Source: Cristatella mucedo
Taxonomy: Eukaryota; Bryozoa; Phylactolaemata; Cristatellidae
Length of the DNA: 64,000 nt
Reading direction: 5' to 3'
Assembly (NCBI GenBank): GCA_009760855.2
Contig: WPIO01000034.1
Span: forward strand, 2,450,001 to 2,514,000
Numbering within the stretch: the first letter of the stretch is position 1; each line of letters opens with the position of its first letter. Positions 1 through 13,600 of this stretch are shown piece after piece. The notes under the pieces were generated by a model. The model did not search any database. It was not told where the DNA came from and saw nothing but the letters and a program-made list of their open reading frames with translations. The position numbers were made by a program, and so were the translations under genes.

Positions 1-514
1 TGCAACCACGCACGTAAGGCTACGAGTACCCAAGGCTCGAGCGGAGCTGGATAGCTCGCTCGTTGTTGAGACTTGTATATCCCACAGTCCCCGTGTAGCC
101 TGTACGTGACCCCCCCCCCGTGTGTTGGCGTCTTTCGGCAGAAGCTCTCGACTGTTTTGTACGTCTGCTCCGTCGATCCCAGGATACTCAGCTAGCCCGG
201 TCTTGCACGGTGCATGCTTGTACTGGTGGGATGGAGGCCGGCGATGGTGTGGCGGTGGAAGCCAACTGACCAACTAATACGTTTGTTCACTCTTGCTGCA
301 TCGTCTTGCGCCCCTATAGTGTACTTTGCTTAGGACCCTCCCTGTAGACTTGTTTAGTTCCCCTGTTGTTGTTGGCGCATGCGTTATGATAAGGAGGTTT
401 AACCTGCCGGCCGCTCGTCTTACCCTAGCTCAGCGGCATGGCGAGACCAGCAGCGTGGCCGGAGTATGGCGGTTTGGCCGGGAACTAGCCTTTGATCCCG
501 GGAACTCGGCTACA
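1..514 (+). mobile_element. LTR-like repeat B, copy 1 (5' end off window)
   Basis: Near-identical to the right half of the repeat at 13,760-14,824 and to pieces at 12,753-12,973 and 15,274-15,325. Shared landmarks are a C-run after a GTGAC or TTGAC context, GTTGTTGTTGG and GATCCCGGGAACTCGGCTACA. The copy ends TACA at 514. The family starts TGTA elsewhere, so it has the TG...CA form of an LTR, about 740 bases long. No coding sequence is present. Confidence 0.6.
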
Positions 515-899
515 CATACAGTACATACAAACAGACCCCTTGTATCGCTGCTGACGTGACATCTGCTAACGACAGCACATTCCTAGAAGCATCAAAACAC
601 TTGGCTGTACTAAAACGTTTGGAAAGCTATTCCGACCAGATTATGACAGCCCAGGAGATCATCAATACCTGAATTAAAACATGTAGGAACCGGATATGTG
701 ATATGTAATATTGGTCAGGTGAGCTTTGTTTCAGAGAGCTATACGCTATGGCTGGTGATGCTCACTTGAGCCTTTCGGTAGCTTTGAGATGAACTGCTCT
801 ATGCTATGGTTGTGGACTTGTTATATTAATGCAGCAGGAGCAGCAGCTGGGTAAGAACTGATAAGAGTATGCAGCAAGGGCTAAATCAGCATCGCTACA

Positions 900-1080
900 C
901 AGTAGCCGAACAAGTATTGTAATGCAGCCTATCTCCGGCAGTAACTCCACAAAGCCACAAGGCCTGCAGATGTATAAGTGAATGTTAGGCCAGAGAGTTT
1001 TCAAGTTTTCAAGCTCAAAGCCTAAGTGGCTTTCGATGCAAACTCGGTAGCCAACTAATTTCATTTAAGCCACCGAAAAG
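900..1080 (-). mobile_element. LINE family 2, 3' tail fragment
   Basis: On the minus strand this matches the end of the family-2 LINE: the GGCTTTGTGGAGTTAC motif next to the CTTAGGCTTTGAG and GTTGGCTACCGA-type stretches. It is heavily 5'-truncated and lies in intron 6 of DHRS1-A. Confidence 0.65.
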
Positions 1081-1094
1081 CTCTAGCACGGCCG

Positions 1095-1099
<5 letters not shown>

Positions 1100-1152
<53 letters not shown>

Positions 1153-1171
1153 GAGAGAGGAGGGAGGGAGG

Positions 1172-1247
<76 letters not shown>
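1100..1247. repeat. (GA)n microsatellite, interrupted
   Basis: About 148 bases of GA repeat broken once by a purine stretch (GGAGAGGAGAGAGGAGGGAG). Open frames of repeating Ser-Leu on the other strand are products of the repeat. Confidence 0.97.
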
Positions 1248-1248
<1 letters not shown>

Positions 1249-1299
1249 CTGAGACACGTGGTAGGATGTAAGGGACCAAGGCACACCACGATACTGCAC

Positions 1300-1410
1300 C
1301 TGTTTAGCCGTGTTTGTGACCTCGGTAGCTGCCGGTCCAGGCCACAGGCCGACACAAGTCACGTTGATTTCCTTCAGCTCGATAGCGCAGTCGGCGGTCA
1401 TTCGATCGAG
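1300..1410 (-). CDS. DHRS1: DHRS1-A exon 6
   Basis: 111 bases, phase 0 at both ends, between a TTGCAG acceptor and a CAG/GTGCAG donor. Encodes LDRMTADCAIELKEINVTCV and GLWPGPAATEVTNTAKQ. The ADCAxEL and LWPG motifs are diagnostic of DHRS1. This is the last exon of paralog A inside the window. A long GA microsatellite starts 53 bases into the following intron. Confidence 0.9.
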
Positions 1411-4400
1411 CTGCAACGATTTGCCATCACCACGATTACGGTGAGGTGAGCTCCCGGTGCGCCGCTTGCCACACGTTGCCTCACGCTGTAAACTGCAGCT
1501 GCAGGGTGCCGCGGGACGTGGAAAGCAGTAGCCAGCGCCGCATAGTTGGTTAAGCCACCTGAGCCGCAGCCCCCAGGCGCGCAGTGATAGCGAGCTGCAG
1601 CTGAGGGCCTGGCGGCATAGAGCTGTCCACGAGCTGCATACGGCCGTTCAGGAGTAGGCGATTCCTTGCGACGGTGAGCTCGAAGCAGCGCTCGAAGTAT
1701 CGCTTGCAATCACCAGAGCTGCCACCGCTACTCTGCCCTTTGCGCCAATGCTACTCCCTGCCCTGCTGCGATTGTCAGCCCTCGCACTGACAGCTTTTGC
1801 CAGCTTCGAGCAGCAGGAACGAAGCTGTCATCGCTGTCTGTCGTCTGCAGTGGCAGGCCAGGAAGCTCGGCTGGCATTTCCGAAAGCGCCGTTGGCATTC
1901 GAAAGCCGGAAGCGCTCACCCCTGCCTTGCCAACCCCATACGCAGATGAGAAGTGGTACCACAGGCCGCCCGGCGACGACACGTTGACCACAAGGCCTTG
2001 CTTCCGCTCTGCCATAAGCCGAGCTCCATAGGCCGTGCACAAGTAATGGTTCCTTAACATTGACGAAGAGAGAAAAAACGATTGTTTTAAGCGAGCCGTG
2101 GAAAGAAGCAGCCGAAAAGGCCGCTTGCGCCGAGCGATTCAGCAAAGCCACCGGCACCGCCGGTGGCACGAGTCTGCAACCCACGACAATGACCAATCAA
2201 ACAGCTATAGTGCACCCGTTGACGACAGCTCATTTAGCTCACACTTGCGTGTACTTGCATGTGCAGGCCCCTACACTCACACGCAAGTGCTCATGCACTC
2301 GAGTGCTTTCTGCCACGCCTACACGCACGCTGTACCTGAGGCCCACATTGTTGTTGCCTTCCCACATTTCCACTGGGTCAGTCTCCCACAGCTTCTTTCC
2401 ATAACTCTCAATGGCCATCTGCAAATAGAAATCCAAACAATCAATGAATGCACGAGACTTCTTAAATGTTGAAACAGCTGTGAGCTAAATCAGAAAGATT
2501 AATTATGACTGACATTCACTGCATTTCAATGGCTAGGAGCCGATAACTCGATAATCTATAGCTGAAATAATCTATAACCGAGGGCTAGTAAAAGCCGATG
2601 CCATACAACAGGCAGTCAGCTGTGCTTCCGGAGTCAGAACTGGCATGCGATCTGATTTAAGCTCTAGGCCACAGAGCTGTTGGCATATATCATGGCCACT
2701 GCTGAACGCCTGCAACCCTTCGATGCTGTCAAAATTGTCTTCGAGTTGTCTAAGTTACTGATATGAACTTGCTATGTTAAGGTATAGGCGTTCTCGCTAC
2801 TGCCATGATACATCCGTGCATCGATGCTGCACCTACAAATTGCTAGCCGTGGTGCAAGGTTCAGGCGTCACCAGCATTCATCTTGCATTGGCTGAGACTA
2901 ACACAGCTACGAGGGCTGTGTTTGCAGCCTAGTCTGTCTGGACGTGGAACCCTGAATGAATCCCACCTATCTCAGGGTGCCGGCCTTTTATACGGCCTCG
3001 GCCATAAACTATCGTATAATCGCACAATCGCGAATAATAACTAACCGCCATAATTCGGCTGGTTTAGCTGGCTCGGCCGCGACCCTGCAAGCCAAGCAGC
3101 CTGGCAGATCGAGTGCAGTGGCAAATTTACAAAAGGATTCCACAAGACTCCACTTCTTTGGTCAGAAGCGTTCGGGCTGGTGTCGGGCAAGAAGCTTCTG
3201 CTTGATAGCAGTAGGAAGCATTACTGCTTTCACGCTAGCACCAGCTAGCCTCCTCGTGCTACGCAAAGCACCAGACGGCAAAGCGCAGCATCGATCATCG
3301 GGATCTTCTCGCTCTCACTTCTCTGTGCCTTTGCCTACACTGATGAAAGGTCAGCATGCTGGTCAACAGAAACGCCTACGTAGGTCGCTCTAACTGGGTC
3401 ACTCGTGTCGCCTTGTCCGTGGGCCTATTTGGCAGATGTGAACTCAATGCCCCAGGATCTTAGGCAGGTGTAAGGTGCCGGCACGTCACGATCCAGATAT
3501 CGCAGGTTCGATTTCTTCGGCGATTCCTTATTGCCCACCGAAGGCTTGTGGTCATAGCTGTTACGGCTCTTCTGCTGCTACAATTAATGGCACCGTTAAA
3601 TCAATTAACCTTTATTTCTGTACGATTTTCTTCCTTACATGCCAGGGGGTGGGCACACCAGTTGCACTTATCAATTGCCACCGGAGGGCACTGGAGGGAC
3701 ACTTCCAGATATCCCCACGGCTGACTGTGTCAGTTAAGAAGGCCAGAACATCAGACACGGGCCTGTGATTTCCTTAAATACCTTGACCATTTTGTCATTG
3801 GGCACAATGCAAGAAATGAGCATAAGTAAACCTCAGCTTTTGCTAAAGGACGTGAGACCTGAAACGATGGCAGTAAGCCAATAGCTTTCGTATGGCATCA
3901 ACGGATGATAATAATAACAATAATAAAATATGTATATAGCACCATAAGAGAGCTGAATCTCTTTCTAGGTACTTTATAAATGCTGGAACAGAACAAAGTC
4001 AATAGATTAATGATGGCGCCAAAGTTTTAGCCACCATAATCCCACCAGGAGCAGTTTACAAGGATGAAGCATAGACTTAAGGTAGGGGTGGGTTTTTAGC
4101 TTCTTTTTTAGATGATGCCGTGTCAAAGGATGTCATGATACGAGTTGGTAATGAGGGCCAGGCTTTAGGATGCAAATGAACTGCAGGCACGGTTTCCATG
4201 GGATTTGAGGTACATTAGACACACAGCTAAAGTACCGGAGTCAGAGAGGAGTGGGCGGTACAGTGAGAATTCTGGCTATAAAGTAGTTCAGATAGTAAGA
4301 GGAAGAATGGACCTAGAAGTGAAAAGAAAAACTCGAAGTCGATTTGCATCTTGATAGGAAAGTTTGTACAGGTTGGTGATAAGTGCTATAATAAGGCAGT

Positions 4401-4540
4401 TGGGACTGGACGTTCACGACACACAAGCCAAGGTTGCACTAACTGAAAGTGCATTAGTGCACACACGGGAGGAGTCCCGTGGCTTATGTGAAGCGCCTGA
4501 ATGGAGATTAAATTCTTTTAGGGCTTCTCTATACACATGA

Positions 4541-4634
<94 letters not shown>

Positions 4635-7600
4635 CATGCATGGGGGGGTGTATGCGTGTAAGACCTTGTAATAGTGGGTTACAGAAGTCTACATGGGATA
4701 TCACAAATGTATGGCCCAGCTTAGCTGCCATATTATCCCTGTCCATGCAGGCTTCATATTTTGCAATGATAGGTAGCGCAATGTAGAAAGACTTGACAGT
4801 AGACCTGATGTAGTCATCTAGTAAAAGATCATTTTAGAACATGACAGCTAGATTCTAGAAGGCCACTGACGAAATGTTGGCCCAGCCTATCTTGTCAGTT
4901 TGACTTTCCAGGCTCAGAGTGACACGTGGTTTTCCCCATAACTACTAAAAAAAAAAAGTTAGCTCATTCAACAGCCTCATCTATACAACGGCAGATGAGC
5001 CTTAGCGGCTACCACTACCACCTGCAGAGGGCAATAAAGGATCGCGCACTGCAGGACTCGAACCTACGACCTAGGAGGAGATGGGTGAGCACCTTACCCC
5101 TGGGCTAAGACCCAGGGTGGGCTTTATCAGTATTCAATTTGAGAAAGGTTGGCTGACATCAAAGCTCGACTGTCAGTAATACATGACACAAGAAAGGAGT
5201 TGAGAAAGTTTGATGTGCTAGAAAGTAAGGAGGATCATAGCATATGTACAGCTATGTGCCACCTCTATATAAATGAGAGGGCATATTATACTTGGGCAAT
5301 ACCATCGTAAAAAGAAAAACTATAAATTGTGGAATAAAGTACAATAAAAAGATGGTCTGATCCAATAGCTTAATTTATAAAATGGCTGAGGAGATTCGGT
5401 GGCTTCACTACCCTTGAGCCTGGCAGAAAAGATATGCCTACTGAACGACTGTCGGAGTGAAGTGCAAGCATCATACCCCTGGAGTAAGAACCGGTGAATT
5501 AGTCAGTCGCCACGATTAGTCAGTCGTCAGCACACACCTCTCACAGATGGAGCTGGCAACCAGTGCCGCACTCTGGTGGCCACTGGCTGTAGCTAGAGGC
5601 CTTCGTAAAGGTAGACAACAACACTGTTAAGGGAGAATGTGAAGAAAATACTTATACATTTTTTCCGAGAATCAAATGTGTTTAGGGTACTTATCAAAAG
5701 ACAGATGATTTAGAAATGAAATCGAAAGTTTTGACGACTTCCATGTAAAAGAAAAAACCCATTGTCAACAAAAAAACACGAGACTTCTGCCTTATATGCG
5801 AACTGTATCGGTACTTTTTGAACCTTTGTAGATCGAGGTATATTCGTAAAGTTGGTTGAGGTGCATTCTAGTAACTTTTATAATTGTGCTTATGCGTGCT
5901 GACACTGTTCATGCTGCCACTAACCACATTTGCATGCTGACCCAGTGCATGTAACCCCCCCTAACCATGTTATTCATTTTGTTTGTTTTTCAAGCATGAT
6001 TTTACTTACTATTCTATTGCGTATCACTTTGCAGCAAATGTAAAGCACCTAGAAAGAGATTAAGTTCTCTGAGGGCGCTTTATCAAGTGCAATATTATTA
6101 TTATTATTATTATAAAGTTTATTCTCCATAGTGTAGGTTTGTGCTTGGTAGAGTCCATACCTCGGCCAATACCGCACAGATCAACGCGAAATTTGAATTA
6201 AAGTTCAGCTCTGCCAGTAAAACATTAGGCTAGAAAATATTTCTGATTTCGGTTGGATAGATTTTGCTGTACACGTCATCAAACATCATCGAACTTCATT
6301 TTCTGCAATCATGGGCATGTAGTGCAAAATGTGTACAACCGAAATCAAAATTTTTTTAGCCAAATGTTTTAAAAGCATAGCTGAACTAAACGACATTAAA
6401 ACCAAATTCCTAGTCACAGGACATCTTGAGCATTCGCCTTGACTAGGAAACTGCTCTTCTGATTAGTGATGCTGTTGTGCGACAGTTATGCAATGGAAGG
6501 TTTTTCTGCCTGTAACTCCACAAAGCCACAAAAACTATGTTAAGCAGGAGAGTTATCTACAGCACACTCTAAGCTTAAGCAACTTTTGGTATGCATGCGG
6601 TAGCTAACAGACTTCATCTCATGCAACAAAGAGAAAGTGAGAAGCATTAGGAAAAGAAATGGAACAGCCAATTTATTGTCATACAGGACCTGATGCTAGG
6701 AGGCTGGAACTGATGAAGCAGTTCAGCTAGGCACGAAGGAGCCAAGCCATGGCTTGCTTTGTGGATCAGTGTAAGAAATTTTACTCTGTATCTGTTGATC
6801 AACCGGGGAGCCATCGAAGCTCCTTCAACAAAGGAGAAACATGACTGAACCTCTCGGGGTTGTTGGCTAGCCTTTAAGTCACATTCACCACAAGCTGCAC
6901 ACTTAATGGCTGTTTTAGTAGCCCAGCCAAGATAGAACTACAGTAGTCTAGCCTAGACAGAACCAAGGAGCTAGTCAAATTTCTAGTAAGTCACCGTGGT
7001 AAATAGTCTGTAATCTCACACAGGGATCGGACGTGGATGGCTAGCTGTGGAAGCAGTCTTCCTGATGAAGCCATCAAAATTTTAGCAGTTATCAAAGAAG
7101 ACAAGGAGAACACATATATACAAAACTAATAGGATTCTGAAATAACCACTGCCACACGGATTTACTAGCTGAAGAAATGCTGGCGTACCTCACACAAATG
7201 CATAACCGAACGTAAGACAGCAATACTGCTGCTAAGGAAGGAAGGCATGGCATCAACTCGAAGGCAGACCTCTTTCTTGCAGCTGTAAGTACCTGTACGC
7301 CGGCAAATGCATTGTTGACGAGCAGATCGAGCTGACCCTTCTGGTCGAACTTGATCTTTTCGAAAAGTTGCTTCACGTCACTGTCCTTGGTGTGATCACA
7401 CATGACTGGGATACATTTCCCACCACGGGCCGTCACCTACGAGTTAAAAAAAAATGTACGAGAGTCGTTAGCCCACTGCTTCCTTGAAAACAGCTTGAAG
7501 CAATCACTCTGCCCGGCTTCTCGACAAAGGCCCACGTAAAATGCTGTGGACTGGCAAAAGTAACCTATGCTTTGCATACAAGACAGCGAGTACCTAGAGA

Positions 7601-10600
7601 TTTCATCTTAGCTATAAGAGAGGCATGTAGATGACGATACTTGGGCTTTGGAGCTTGACAGAAACAGGCTCAAACATCGACTCGATATATTGATTCGATT
7701 ACAAGTCCGAAATCAGAAGCCTGTGCTATGCCAAGAGATCGAAGAGCTTCAGGTGAGGGCAATTCAGGATCCAGTCCTTCTTCGGTCACCTGGATGCAGT
7801 TGATGACCAGATTCCTGACTGATGGATTAATCATTTAAACATACACACACCTGCCTAAAGGGTAAACCCGGATGAAAAGTTATCGTCTGATGCACACCCG
7901 GTTGATTACTTCTTGGCATGTGGTACAGGTATGGCTTAAGTAGAGAAGCCCATCAGAGTTGCAGCCGTGGCATGTCCAGGTTTGCACTGTACAGGAAAAT
8001 AGCAAAGCACGCAGCTGAGCAGCCATGGACAGCACCAAAATACTTATTGAGTTACTTTGGCAACGTTTTTTTCTGGCCATAGCTGCAAAGACAGATATCG
8101 AGTACTACTCATGTTTGAATTAGGCGATGGAAGCCATGCATCCGCAATAAGTTCCAGCTAAGCTACTGCTATGGTTTTTGGAAAGTTTTTCTTGACAATC
8201 CCATTTAACCACGAGGTGATGAGCTATTCAAATTGAGAGGACTAGCTGATCAGCTGCCAAGGGACTTCCAGAGATTATCTGTTATCCAGAATTGGAAGAC
8301 TCTGTCAGTGACACGATAGTGGCCTGTCTTTTGGGCACTAAATAATCGAATACACGACACAAGTACTGTGAACAGATGTACATGTTATGCAAGCAATCGG
8401 TATACAATACGGATGTCATTGCATACGTTGGACAATGGAATTTTCGTTGGACTGGACCATGCTGAGGTAGCCTTAACGAGTCTCAGTGAGAAAGAGATTA
8501 AGTGTACGACACTCAGGGCATGTTGTTGACAGTTAATACACGAGTGAAGCCATAGCAAAGTAGCGGCTGATGTTTTATGCACTGTTCTGTCACCTAAGGT
8601 CACGGCAATCACTGGACAACTCCGACAGTGATTGTGGTAAAATTAAACTAAAGAGACACGCCTTTCTGCATGAAAAGGAAAGGCCAAATTGCAGTCAGAA
8701 AATGGAAGGAGAAGCTTGACATACTGACAGTGAGTAGACATCATGGGTCGTCTGTCGGTTAATGTTCATCGGGCCAGAGAGTATTCATAAAGCCTGACTG
8801 AGTTCCGGGTTACAACGACAACATGCCAGACACTGACTGGTGCCATCAGCCGACATCGTTCTGGCTCGCTTATCGGTCAATGTTCTCAATGTTTAATGGA
8901 CTCATTTAAGTATGCCTAATTCTGGAGATATCCATAGACTCTGTACATTTAACTGTGCTCACTTTTTCCAGGCTGCTAGTCCCCAACTACAGCCACAAAG
9001 CTAAGGTAAACCTGCTGCTTGTTAATAACAATAATAATACTGATGATAATGCTGATAATAATAATAATAATAATAATAACAAAAATAGATCAATTGTGTA
9101 GCACCCTGAATGAACTAAATATCTATTGAGTCACTTTGCAAGTCACTGTGAGAGAATTAGTAACCAAGGGTTAGTGCCATGCAGGGTGCCATGCTCAGAC
9201 TAGCATACAAAAGCAAACATGAGTATTGATGTGAACAGACAAAGATCATCTGATGAACCTCTGAAATATGAGGTACCTCAGGGCTCCGTGCTTGGTAGAG
9301 TTCGTTTCACGGTTTATACTGTCATTCTTGTTGATGTGATTGCCAAGCACAATCTAGGCTTTCACTTCTATTCGGATGACACTCAGTTGTACCTTCGCTT
9401 TGATTCCTCCCACCCATCCAGCACGTCAAATTCTCTCAACTCCCTTGCTACATGTATTGATGATATTCGCATATGAATGGCAGCAAATTTTCTTAAATTA
9501 AATGAATGTAAAACCAACTTAATACTTATGGACAAACCAAGTGTGATTCAGAAATTGGACAGGCTAATGATCAAAAGCGGCTGTGCCAGCATATCTCCTG
9601 TTGAATCTCCACGAAATCTAGGTGTTATTTTCTAAAGTGACCTTTCATTAGACGACCACATCAGCTCCACGATCAAGTCTGCATACTTTCAGCTACATAA
9701 CATTGCTATAACAGACAGGGATATCACATCTAGATCGATCCACAAATTTGTGACATCCCGTATTGACTTCTTTAACTCACTGCTTGCTGGTCTGTGCACT
9801 CAGGCACTTACAGCTGGTGCAAAACTCTGCAGCTAGGCCCGTCTGTCGTGAGCGTTGCTGTTGCCACATCACATCACTTCTTGCCGACCTGCAGTGGCTC
9901 CCAGTCAAACAACGCATCGACTTCAAGGTTTTGTCGCTCGCTTTTAGGTCCCTTCATTCTTTCGCTCCAGCCTACCTATCAGATCTACTCCCAAACCAGG
10001 CCAAGTATCGTGCCACCCACTTTTCGGAATAAAACTATTTACCTATACTTCGTACTAGACTCAAATCTTTTGGAGACCGTTTGTATGCTCCGAAAGCCTG
10101 GAACTCACTCCTAACTTGAGTCACGACATCTCCTGACATGACCACATTTAAAAAAACAACTAAAAAGCACCAATTGATTACAGCATGTAGTGAGTCCCTG
10201 GTATTCGTCCTTTATGTGGTTATGCATGCTGATATTAAGCATGCTGCTACTAGTTAACCATACTTGCACGCTGACACTGTGCATGTCACCCCTAACCATG
10301 TTATGCTTTATGTCATTGAGCATGCTACTGCTAACCATTCGATCATGATTCCTATGCAGCGATTGCAAAGCCCCTAGAAAGATATTGAGTTTTCTGAGGG
10401 TGCTTTATAAGATATATTATTATCATTATTGTTATTAATATTATCATAAACATGTATCGTGTCATGGCCAGCAACCTAAAATACACAAGAAGTCTCGGGC
10501 TGGCAGCATGCATTTTATCATGCACAGGTAAGCACACAAAGCTCATAGGGGCAAAAGAGACACGTTGTGAGATGAAAGAGCTGAGTGGAGGAGCAGATGC

Positions 10601-13600
10601 ATCCTGGAGGAGTAGATGCATCTTTAGCTAAGACTTAACTGAAGCGAAAGTCATTGCAAGTAGCAATCAAAGCTATTTGCAAGACGAAGACTTTAGGTAA
10701 ATACAACCTGAAGTACAGATCAGCAAAAGATTTCAATTTAGTCCAAGGAACTAGAGAATGCAGCTACATGCTGAGGGGCCGAAGGTGGGAAAGTACACTG
10801 GAGAAGTAAGGAGGTCACACAGGTCTGGTGCACGCGAGTCAAGCAAGTCACAGGCAAGAGAGAGGATCTTTCATTCGATCGATTCGATACTTGATAGGAA
10901 GCCAGTGATGTTCAGACAAAGGTGCTGTGCTTCAGCAGCTACGTACTTGACGACGAACCAGAACAATTGACTGCTGACTTTTGCACCAGTTGCACATGAA
11001 TAAAGGTACTGGCTGGGAGTCCTGGATAAAGTGAATTGCAGTAATCTAGACGATGTGTCACAAATGCATTAATTACTTTGGCTGTTGCACTCTTGCTTAG
11101 GCAGGACCTGATTTTAGCAATGCTCCTTAGCCGACAGTAGACCAACTTGACAGTGGAGAAAATTGGCTAATCCAGTAGCAAGTCGTTTTGAAATAGCAGA
11201 CCCAGTTTATCAGCCGACGTCACTAGATGAACCAATCTTGAGGGAGAGGCCTTCCGCGTTGAAGGTGACATCAGGCTTGCCCATAACTATTAGGTTGGTC
11301 TTATCATCGCACAGCTATAGGCAGCATCCAATAGTGAAAATCATTGATGCAGGCTGTAAGAGAATTGATTGAGCCAAATGCACAAAGATAGGTAGACTGA
11401 ACGTCATCGGCATAGAAATAAAAGTCAAAATTGTGTTCAGCAATAGCACCCATTTCACCATTGGGGCGTTCAATTATTTCGGCGAGACTGCCGAAATCAA
11501 CTATGTATCCAGGCCAGCAGTTCGGTAAACCGTCCAACCAGCAATGACCAAGCCGAATGAGCCTTGTAGACAAAAGGAAGATCTCCAAAATTCCATCGGC
11601 AGCCTTTAGGACAGACTGCATCTATTCTTTCTTGTCTCTTGTTACAGCTCAGATTATAGCAGGTCAACTATGCGAAGCACTTTTCTGAAGGCATCACTGA
11701 AAGAAAGAGCTAGTCTCCTGAAGACCCTATACCATCATCTCTGTGGTCTCCGTTGGCAGACCAACTTAGCCCTGCCATAACCGAGATTTGTAATGGTTCT
11801 TTGGAAAAAGGGGTCGTACCCAAGTCCTTCAAATCGGCAATCGCTAGACTGATACTTAAAAGCCTGGATTATAGGCAAAGATCCTTGCAAACTATCGCCC
11901 AGTTTCCCTTCTTCCTGTTTTGTCAAAGATTCTTAAAAACATTGTCGGCTAAGCATCTGGTAGCACACATTGAAAAAAATAAAATGCCTGGAACATTGCA
12001 ATCGGAGTTCAAGAGGCAGCAGTCCACTGAAACTGTTCTCCTTGTTAACAATGACATTCTATGTGGCAACGATGAGGGGAATGTCACTGCCCTAGCTCTG
12101 CTAGATCTATCAGATGCTTTGATACCATTGATCACGATGTCCTACTTGAACGACTGAGGACAACGATCGGTCTGGCAGACGAGAAACTGGCACGGTTTAA
12201 ATCGTACTTGTCTGATCGTGTTCAATCCGTCCTTTGTGGGAGTCAGGTCTCGCACACGAGACTGGTCACCTGTGAAGTCCCTCAAGGGTCCGTCCTCGGT
12301 ACCTTGCTGCTCTCCATTTATACTCAACCTCTGGGAAAAGTGATTAAGGACCATGGAATAGGATATCACTTTTATGCTGACGATACTCAGCTGTATTTGT
12401 CATTCAATCCGTCGGAATCTGCTGCAGCAACTGATAAACTGGATGCTTGCCTTGCCGACATTCAATCCTGAATGTTGGAAAATTTCTTAAAACTAAATGA
12501 CGACAAAACTAAACTGCTGCTCGTATGACACCCTAAGCGTGTGGGTGGATGAGAAGGCTTTGTTCTTCTAATAGGCGATGCTGTTGTGCGACCACCACCG
12601 CGTGCTCGAACTTTGAGTGTCGTTTTCGACAGATGCCTAGATTTTAAAAGCTTCATCCAGAAGACTGCTTCCACAGCTAGCCATCATGTCCGATCCATAT
12701 CTAAGATAATGAGATGTCTTCCACGGTGGCATGCAAAAAATTAAAATAACTTCGGAAGCCGACTGACCAACTAACACGTTTGTTCGCGCTTGCTGCGTCG
12801 TCTCGTGCCCCTGTAGTGTACTTTGTATAGGACCTTCCCCTGTAGACTTGTTTAGTTCCCCTGTTGTTGTTGGAGCATGCGTTATGATAAAGAGGTTAAA
12901 CCTGACGCCGCTCGTCTTACCCTAGCTCAGCAGCGTGGCGAGCGGCAGCGTGGCGAGCGCGTGGCCAGAGTATTGAAGCACCTTGCTGGCCTTGGCTGAA
13001 TTTTAGCGTGAACAAGAGCTCTTCGAAGGCGGGCTAGAACTCCTTTGTCCTGGAGCAGTGAGCCAGAGACGAGCGCCAGTGCGGTTAGAGAGCAAGAGCT
13101 TAAGAGCAAGCCAGGAAGCTCTGAGACCAGCGGTGGCGATTCGGCCTTTAGAATTGGTCCGATACCCGCGGAAGCTGCTGATTGATGTTGGCTGGCCTGT
13201 CAACCTCCGCCTTCACTCGTTCCAAGGAAGAATCGTCTGGAACCCATTCGATATTCAAGCTGGACAGAGATGCCCTTCCAGTGGCCTAGTGACGGTATTA
13301 ATTCCTTGCCGTTATGGGCCGGGGTGTCGGGCCCAATACCACTAAGCTCTTGCCCCATTGTCTCAGCTAAGTTATTTAAGAGTCGAGCGACGCTCGCTGT
13401 TGGTCTTTTGGCCTCTTGGTCTTCTGATCTTTTGTCCTGCTCCGCGCTTCGATGCCGTCGGACTCGTTTCTCTGAAAGCGAGGGAGGAGGATAGGCTGTC
13501 CGCCGGTGATGGACGGAACAGGACGAGTCAGCGCTAGGAGGATTCGGTGGACTCCACCGAATACGGTCGTATCGCGCCCGAGCTTTTTGTTTTTGTGTTT

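Noticed and set aside
1015-1416. Ser-Leu-rich minus-strand open frame of 133 codons
   Set aside because: It runs through the GA microsatellite; only its first part overlaps the real DHRS1-A exon 6.
4414-4786. His-Thr and Cys-Val repeat frames
   Set aside because: GT microsatellite artefacts.
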